From a bacterium (GTDB lineage Bacteria > Chlamydiota > Chlamydiia > Chlamydiales > SM23-39): a stretch of DNA of 11,504 nt. The notes beneath the pieces are model-generated. The model ran no database searches and had not been told where the DNA came from. It saw only the letters and a list, made by a program, of their open reading frames with translations. The stretch is taken from NCBI GenBank assembly GCA_021818045.1, contig JAKAFF010000023.1, forward strand, positions 1 to 11,504. Direction: 5' to 3'. Of the stretch, positions 7,191 through 11,504 are shown one piece after another. The translations under genes and the position numbers were made by a program. Position 1 is the stretch's first letter. Each line of letters starts with the position of its first letter.

Positions 7191-8680
7191 GGGGCCTGCC
7201 GATTGTTTAAGAAAAACGAAATGCGATAGCTATCGTGTAATACATCCCAAGTGATCTCAGATTTCGTATCGATCTTTGGATCGCCCTCTCTAATGGTCTC
7301 GTGCAATTTGCGAGCATTCATCGCATTTTTAAAGCGAAACTCGATAGCTACTTTTGCAAGATAAGGTTCTTTTGTGCGCTCTACTTTGGGGCATTTGACC
7401 ATTTGGTAATGAATATCGAGGATGTCAATAGGATCCCCTTCCTGTGCCACTTGTTGTAATAGTGGATGAGAAGAGAGCCAAGTTAACACTTCTGTGACTG
7501 TTGGGGCTTGTGGAATGTAGGGATATTCCTTGTTGTTTGCCTCAATTGTCGCAATCCATTGATCGATACTCCCCTTGAGTCCTCCTCGTTGTAAAGAGGG
7601 TAATATGGAGGTTAAAAGCGCCTGTTTTTTGCTGTGAATAGACTGAATGCCTGAAAAAAGAAGCACTCCACTGAAAAATAGAGCGATTGCGAAAAGGGTG
7701 GTTGCAAAAAGACCCAATTTTCTCCAGTTTTTCTGTGGGAAAAATTCGTCTTGACGCAGCTGTATGCTATCAGAACGTGTTTGTGCAAGGGCCAAACCAA
7801 TGGCTGTAGCATATTTTTGTTCTTCTGCAAAAAGGACTTTGGAGTGCGGCAAGGATTCGAACAAAAATTCATTTAGGTGAATAAAAGCATCGGTCTCTCC
7901 CGTTACGATCAGTGGGATAGGCGGACCCTCTTTTTGGAAGGATTTTTGTGTTTTGTAGAGTTCTTGCTTTAATGCTTGGAGCTGATGCGTCAAGTTGGGA
8001 GTCAGTGGTGCTTTTAAGAGAAGTAAATCGAGCAGCTTTGCAGCCCCTTCCACCTCTTTGGGAAGAAGCACTTTTTTTCTATCTTTGAGTAAAGCGGACA
8101 GCAAAGATTCATTGCCTCCCGGGATGGAGTGGGATTTTTTGAGTTTGCTGTTCTCCATTAACACACAGGTCCACTCATTGGATCCTAAATCCACGATCAA
8201 AGCGTCTGTCACGGCTGGAAATTTCCAGATTGCAAATAGGCATAGAGCAGAAGATGTGGTGTGTATTAGGTCGGGATCTGCTCCGATTTTAGCGCACTCT
8301 TCTAAATGCGCTCTAATGAGATGGCGGGGAGCGTGAGTCAGGGTGGCATCGATGGTCTCTTTATCTTTTCTGACAAGGAATGGCACTGTGAGAATATCTT
8401 GAGGATTGAAATGGGAGGTTGCCTCTGTCTGAAAGGCTAAAGCTTCTCTAACATGTTTGTGATTGGCCATCTTCATTTGGATGTGGCGAATAAAAAAATC
8501 TTTAGCAGATAGGCCTGAGACGATTTTTCCTCGAAAATCATGCATGTAAAGCTGTTTTACATGCTCGGGATTGGCCAGGGGGCCAAAGCGCAGCGCTTTG
8601 ACTTCGATGCCTTTGCGGGTCTTGAGGACAAGGGCTCCGCGAAGGTGGGGCGGATCTATTTGCAGGCCCAAAATGAACAT
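7187..8680 (-). CDS. GspL/PilM-like actin-fold protein with a membrane anchor
   Basis: The 497-residue product has a PilM/GspL-type cytoplasmic actin-like ATPase-fold domain (about 1-300). Visible motifs are FILGLQID at the N-terminus, the phosphate-type motif ALIVDLGSNEWTCVL (160-174), a helix near 187-200 starting PGGNES, the adenosine-type motif LIVTGETDAF (257-266), and YATAIGLALAQ (290-300), which is typical of PilM. Then comes LRQDEFFPQ (308-316), resembling the linker that precedes the membrane helix in GspL, one transmembrane segment (about 322-346) and a periplasmic part whose last 60 residues could form a ferredoxin-like fold. A PilM plus PilN fusion is the definition of GspL. It is first in the operon. 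No clear Shine-Dalgarno sequence precedes the ATG. Secretion function is inferred. Confidence 0.78.
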   Translation of the reverse strand: MFILGLQIDPPHLRGALVLKTRKGIEVKALRFGPLANPEHVKQLYMHDFRGKIVSGLSAKDFFIRHIQMKMANHKHVREALAFQTEATSHFNPQDILTVPFLVRKDKETIDATLTHAPRHLIRAHLEECAKIGADPDLIHTTSSALCLFAIWKFPAVTDALIVDLGSNEWTCVLMENSKLKKSHSIPGGNESLLSALLKDRKKVLLPKEVEGAAKLLDLLLLKAPLTPNLTHQLQALKQELYKTQKSFQKEGPPIPLIVTGETDAFIHLNEFLFESLPHSKVLFAEEQKYATAIGLALAQTRSDSIQLRQDEFFPQKNWRKLGLFATTLFAIALFFSGVLLFSGIQSIHSKKQALLTSILPSLQRGGLKGSIDQWIATIEANNKEYPYIPQAPTVTEVLTWLSSHPLLQQVAQEGDPIDILDIHYQMVKCPKVERTKEPYLAKVAIEFRFKNAMNARKLHETIREGDPKIDTKSEITWDVLHDSYRISFFLNNRQAP

Positions 8681-8688
8681 AAATTATT

Positions 8689-8716
8689 TTGACCACGTGG
8701 TTGCATCCATTTTACT
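8689..8716 (+). promoter_or_regulatory. Candidate divergent promoter region with a palindrome
   Basis: On the plus strand TTGACC (8689-8694) and TTTACT (8711-8716), 16 bases apart, could drive the yggT-dus operon. On the minus strand TAAAAT (8709-8714) could be the -10 box of the GspL-like operon, although no good -35 box goes with it. A perfect 10-base palindrome, ACCACGTGGT (8692-8701), overlaps the plus-strand -35 box and could be an operator. The calls rest on sequence resemblance alone. Confidence 0.35.
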
Positions 8717-8776
8717 CTCTAGCGGCTTTTCGTACGAGTGCTGACGAAAATGATGATACTCTTTAGAATGGAAGGG

Positions 8777-9031
8777 ATGAATTTAGCATATATTATTCAC
8801 ACCCTTTTCGTGGCGTATTCGCTCTTAATCTTTTTTAGGATCATCCTTTCCTGGTTTCCTCAATGGCAGTCCCATCATTTAGCTCGGTTTGTTGCATTTT
8901 ATGTGGATCCCTATTTGAATCTGTTTAGAAGACTGCTTCCTCCTCTTGGGGGGGTGTTGGATATTAGTCCTATTTTGGCCTTTTTTGTATTGCGGGTACT
9001 GGAGTCGATCCTATTAGGGCTTATCCGATGA
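8777..9031 (+). CDS. yggT: YggT-family inner-membrane protein
   Basis: This is a small integral membrane protein with two hydrophobic helices (about residues 3-23 and 58-80 from the chosen start). Between them lies the family signature: RIILSWFP, then DPYLNLFRRLLPPLGG, then LDISPILAFFVLR. The exact function is unsettled; members are linked to osmotic tolerance, and in plastids and cyanobacteria to membrane organisation. I took ATG 8777 (84 residues) because family members begin just before the first helix and GGAAGGG lies immediately upstream, though closer than ideal. The frame is open back to GTG 8738, with further ATGs at 8750, 8753 and 8768, so the start is uncertain. The stop overlaps the dus start in ATGA, indicating an operon. 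Confidence 0.85.
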   Translation: MNLAYIIHTLFVAYSLLIFFRIILSWFPQWQSHHLARFVAFYVDPYLNLFRRLLPPLGGVLDISPILAFFVLRVLESILLGLIR

Positions 9032-10008
9032 GCAAGCGCCCCTTTTTCATTGGCTCTCAGCCGCTTGCCAACAATGTGCTTTATGCGCCGCTTGCTGGCT
9101 GTTCGGATCTTCCATTTCGGAAGATGTCTTGTCGCAACCGTCGCCCTGGGTTGGTCTATTGTGAAATGGTGAAGATGGAGGCGTTGATCCGTAATATTGC
9201 GGGAACGTATCGAATGTTGGAGTACGAAGCGGATATGCACCCCATAGGGGCGCAGCTTTGCGGAAGTAACCCTAAGATTGCGGCACAAGCGGCCAAAATC
9301 ATCGAAGATCTAGGGTTTGATGTGCTCGACTTCAATTGTGGATGTCCAGTAGATAAAGTGACCAAAGATGGGAGTGGCTCTGGGATGTTGAAAACTCCTG
9401 CTCTGATTGGAGAGGTGTTGTCTGAGTTGGTTGCCACTGTTAAAATTCCGGTGACGGTGAAAATCCGCGCTGGTTGGGATGAAAAGAGCATTAATGCTGC
9501 AGAAATCACCCAAATCGCCGAAAAAGCTGGGGCCAAAGCGATTGCAATCCACGGCAGAACGCGGGCTCAAGGGTATAGTGGATTTGCGAATTGGGAGCAT
9601 ATCAAAGCATGTAAAGCTGCCGCCAAAGAAATTCTTGTCATTGGCAATGGGGACGTTTTTGATGCTGAAAGTGCCTTGCGGATGTTTGATTTTACTGGGT
9701 GTGATGCGGTTTTGGCGGCGAGGGGCACTATGGGACAGCCCTGGATTGCGGAAGATATTTTACGTGCATTGGAAGGGGCCTCTCCTATTCTTCGGACAGT
9801 GGAGGGGTTGCGCAGCGCTCTTTTTGAGCATTTGGAGTATATCGTTCAGTATCAGCCGGAGCGGCAAGCGCTGTTAGATATGAGGCGTGTGGCCTGTTGG
9901 TATTTGAAGCGATTGCCTCAGGTGAAAGAATTGCGCAATCGGATCAATCATTCTGCGACGACCACAGAAGTGTTTCAGCACATCGAGCAATTTAATCGGG
10001 ACTTGTGA
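9028..10008 (+). CDS. dus: tRNA-dihydrouridine synthase (DusB-like)
   Basis: This 326-residue flavoenzyme reduces specific uridines in the tRNA D-loop using FMN and NAD(P)H. The TIM-barrel signatures are all present: VLYAPLAGCSDLPFR (17-31) at the FMN-binding start, GAQLCGSNP (74-82), DFNCGCPVDKV (101-111) with the catalytic Cys106 in GCP, TVKIRAGW (143-150), AIHGRT (173-178), VIGNGDV (204-210) and the phosphate-binding ARGTMGQPW (231-239). A C-terminal helical tRNA-binding part follows. The loop after GCP reads TKDGSGSGML, resembling DusB (NRKLAGSALL in E. coli), but I cannot fix the subfamily. The length is normal and the enzyme looks intact. The start overlaps the yggT stop by four bases. 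In my recollection C. trachomatis has the same enzyme at CT644, near the same neighbours. Confidence 0.95.
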   Translation: MSKRPFFIGSQPLANNVLYAPLAGCSDLPFRKMSCRNRRPGLVYCEMVKMEALIRNIAGTYRMLEYEADMHPIGAQLCGSNPKIAAQAAKIIEDLGFDVLDFNCGCPVDKVTKDGSGSGMLKTPALIGEVLSELVATVKIPVTVKIRAGWDEKSINAAEITQIAEKAGAKAIAIHGRTRAQGYSGFANWEHIKACKAAAKEILVIGNGDVFDAESALRMFDFTGCDAVLAARGTMGQPWIAEDILRALEGASPILRTVEGLRSALFEHLEYIVQYQPERQALLDMRRVACWYLKRLPQVKELRNRINHSATTTEVFQHIEQFNRDL

Positions 10009-10019
10009 AGGGGGATGAC

Positions 10020-10289
10020 ATGCAAGAAATCCATATTTTTGTGACGGGGAAAGTACAGGGAGTGGGGTTTCGCGCGTCTGTATTGAGGCACGCCCACTTG
10101 CATGACATCAAAGGATTTGTGCGCAACTTGCCGGATGGGAGAGTAGAGATTTGTGCTCAAGGTAAGGGAGATCAAATCAATGCTTTTATTCACACTGTGA
10201 AATTGCGGCCAGGTTTAGGTCAAGTAGATGAGATAGAGACCAAATTGCATCCTGTCAGGGAGTCTTATCCTTCATTTGAGATTCATTAA
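10020..10289 (+). CDS. acyP: Acylphosphatase
   Basis: The 89-residue enzyme hydrolyses carboxyl-phosphate bonds such as acetyl phosphate or carbamoyl phosphate in the cytoplasm. Both signatures are present: GKVQGVGFR (10-18), whose Arg18 holds the phosphate, and GFVRNLPDGRVEI (32-44), whose Asn36 orients the attacking water. The length is standard for a single-domain acylphosphatase. ATG 10020 was chosen because AGGGGG lies five bases upstream; an in-frame GTG at 10005 would overlap the dus stop and add only five residues. It is eleven bases after dus and so probably the last gene of the yggT-dus operon. I see no convincing terminator after it. Confidence 0.95.
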   Translation: MQEIHIFVTGKVQGVGFRASVLRHAHLHDIKGFVRNLPDGRVEICAQGKGDQINAFIHTVKLRPGLGQVDEIETKLHPVRESYPSFEIH

Positions 10290-10357
10290 GTCTCTCCAAC
10301 AAGCCCCCCAAGATTTGAACCGAAAAATCGACAGAACCTCACTTTGTAGACACCCTC

Positions 10358-10714
10358 TCAGGGTTTATTGCCACACCTCACGCAATTACCTCGGATATCG
10401 ATACTTCTATATGCTTCACATGTTCTGCACCAAACGATATTCCATACTGTCGCTATATCTGCGGCATTGAGTGTATCTATTGTTGTGAAAATCCCAAGGA
10501 TGTCCACTGAAATGTGGCTGAGTTTGATTGGGAGATTCGATTCATCTCTTACTATAATATCTTTGTCGGTAATTTCTAAACGATCGGCCTTGATGTACAA
10601 TCTGTTGCCTTGACATTCTTTAATCCAGGAGGCATCATTTCCCGTTTCTTGATATGGCTGGCCGCTGAGGGTAGATATACATAAGGTCGCAGCAATGAGC
10701 GCTAAAAGGTTCAT
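10358..10714 (-). CDS. Small exported protein with a zinc-ribbon-like four-cysteine tail
   Basis: I do not recognise this 118-residue protein. It has a signal peptide (about 1-18, MNLLALIAATLCISTLSG) and a middle part of alternating strands (residues 38-72, with NRLYIKADRLEITDKDIIV). The C-terminus carries two CxxC pairs, WCRTC (95-99) and CVRCG (111-115), which form a zinc-ribbon-like layout or could form disulfides in the periplasm. The start at 10714 is chosen because AGGAG lies five bases upstream and a signal peptide follows; the longer open frame to 10840 has no such support. A strong promoter (10749-10776) fits it. Its first 20 bases overlap the divergent lipoprotein gene. It converges on acyP without a clear shared terminator. 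Confidence 0.72.
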   Translation of the reverse strand: MNLLALIAATLCISTLSGQPYQETGNDASWIKECQGNRLYIKADRLEITDKDIIVRDESNLPIKLSHISVDILGIFTTIDTLNAADIATVWNIVWCRTCEAYRSIDIRGNCVRCGNKP

Positions 10715-11504
10715 TTTTTCTCCTATTGCAAGAGTTAAAGGATTTTTATTTTTAACGCTCGTTTGCTTGTTGTCAATTGGTTTTTTTAGCTGTTCTCGCT
10801 CTCGGTCGATGGATAAAAAAGAAGGCGTAATCCTCACCAAATTTTTTGAAGAGCTGCTTCTAGAACACGGAGGCGCTTACACGTTGTTTGGGTCCAAAGC
10901 AGCAACTATTGAAAGTTTGATCGACATGTCGCCCGAAAGCCACAAAAAGCTTCAGGAATATCTTGCTGCCCATCCAGAAATCGAAACAATTGAAGTAGAC
11001 AGGCAGCTCGAAGAGGGATGGAATATTCTAAAAAAAAAGCCGATCCAAATCGCCAGTCGGTTTATCTTAACCGAGGTGAATTGTGGCGATTTCAACCAAC
11101 TAACGTTTCTCAATACAGATTTGGCTGTTCCATTGATCAAAAAACACTATGTCGAGTTTAAACGAGCTGCTGGATGCGATTTTGATCCTGTTATTGCAAT
11201 GGAATCCCTTCGAGATGGCAACCACGATATGTGGCGCCGAATATTTGATGATTTTATTTGCCTGGGGATTCTCTTGGGCTATGGCATTGAAAACTCTCGT
11301 TTGTTTGAAAAACTGTATGATGAGCGCAGAAACGCAGATCAGTCTGATCAGTATGCAGCTTCAGAAAATAACGATCCTCGAGTTAAGGCTGAGTGTTATT
11401 TGAACGAGTGTCCTTTTCGTCTCCCCCTCTTTGTAATGTTTGATCCGATGGAAAGTGAAGGCTTGGTTATCAAGTATCGGCAAGAGCGTGAAGAGATTAA
11501 GTCA
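10695..11504 (+). CDS. Lipoprotein of unknown function, C-terminus beyond the window
   Basis: The partial gene gives 270 residues and remains open at the window edge. From ATG 10695 it reads a basic N-terminus, a hydrophobic stretch (17-31, FLFLTLVCLLSIGFF) and a lipobox-like SC (Cys33; Phe at -3 is unusual). AAGG lies eight bases before this ATG. Using the internal ATG 10809 would lose the signal. The mature part is soluble and mixed alpha/beta, with notable stretches HGGAYTLFGSKAATIESL (58-75), KPIQIASRFILTEVNCGDFN (115-134) and ICLGILLGYGIENSRLFEKL (188-207). I recall similar LFGSK and GYGxEN patterns in unnamed chlamydial families but cannot name the family or a function. It overlaps the divergent gene at 10358-10714 by 20 bases. 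Confidence 0.72.
   Translation, partial: MSAKRFIFSPIARVKGFLFLTLVCLLSIGFFSCSRSRSMDKKEGVILTKFFEELLLEHGGAYTLFGSKAATIESLIDMSPESHKKLQEYLAAHPEIETIEVDRQLEEGWNILKKKPIQIASRFILTEVNCGDFNQLTFLNTDLAVPLIKKHYVEFKRAAGCDFDPVIAMESLRDGNHDMWRRIFDDFICLGILLGYGIENSRLFEKLYDERRNADQSDQYAASENNDPRVKAECYLNECPFRLPLFVMFDPMESEGLVIKYRQEREEIKS
10749..10776 (-). promoter_or_regulatory. Promoter of the small exported-protein gene
   Basis: On the minus strand a consensus TTGACA (10771-10776) is followed after 16 bases by TAAAAA (10749-10754), or after 17 bases by AAAAAT, in a very AT-rich stretch. The start near 10741 would give a leader of about 27 bases containing the AGGAG site of the gene beginning at 10714. The promoter lies inside the signal-peptide codons of the lipoprotein on the other strand. 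Confidence 0.55.

Noticed and set aside
10020..10289. Prophage or mobile-element cargo at the right end.
   Set aside because: No integrase, transposase, terminal repeats or attachment-like duplications are seen; the acylphosphatase and neighbours look chromosomal.
10290..10357. Minus-strand GGTTCAAATC (10312-10321) looks like a tRNA T-loop.
   Set aside because: No matching T stem, acceptor stem or anticodon arm could be built in the flanking bases; it is probably chance.
10352..10364. Short hairpin ACCCT-CTC-AGGGT followed by TTTATT as a terminator for acyP.
   Set aside because: The stem has only five pairs, the T run is interrupted, and it overlaps the stop region of the convergent gene; too weak to annotate.

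Overview
The window looks like a chromosomal segment of an environmental chlamydia (phylum Chlamydiota, probably Parachlamydiales). This rests on several features seen together: tandem cysteine-rich, MOMP-like (Lpg1974-type) porins ending in Phe; a lone OppA-type lipoprotein; and a gene order (tRNA-dihydrouridine synthase, YggT, actin-like GspL/PilM-type protein, small one-TM protein, MORN-type lipoprotein, 5-formyl-THF cyclo-ligase). As I remember it, that order matches the C. trachomatis stretch around CT644-CT649. Genus cannot be settled; a Waddlia- or Criblamydiaceae-like host would fit several MOMP-like paralogues. No phage, insertion sequence, CRISPR array, tRNA or rRNA gene is visible.

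Layout. Positions 1-2400 (minus strand) hold two tandem outer-membrane protein paralogues, the first cut by the window edge. Each is preceded by the same promoter architecture and Shine-Dalgarno block, and the second ends in a strong intrinsic terminator, so they look like independent single-gene units. Positions 2400-2822 hold a possible small minus-strand gene and the upstream region of oppA. Positions 2823-4842 (plus) hold the OppA-like lipoprotein overlapping an unknown exported protein. This pair converges tail to tail on a minus-strand operon at 4839-8680: GspL/PilM-like, then GspM/PilO-like, then a MORN-repeat lipoprotein, then the cyclo-ligase, each overlapping the next. A short divergent promoter region at 8681-8776 separates it from a plus-strand operon yggT-dus-acylphosphatase (to 10289). 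The right end holds a small exported zinc-ribbon-like protein (minus) and a divergent unknown lipoprotein (plus, cut by the edge); their 5' ends overlap.

How the genes work together. The window is mostly cell-envelope biology: porins, peptide-binding lipoprotein, a candidate inner-membrane platform for type II secretion or pilus-like assembly, a YggT membrane protein and several exported proteins of unknown role. Housekeeping metabolism is interspersed (folate salvage, tRNA dihydrouridylation, acylphosphate hydrolysis). The most interesting parts are the GspL/GspM-like pair inside an operon with a repeat lipoprotein, the exactly conserved nine-cysteine module in the porins, and the overlapping divergent genes at the right end.
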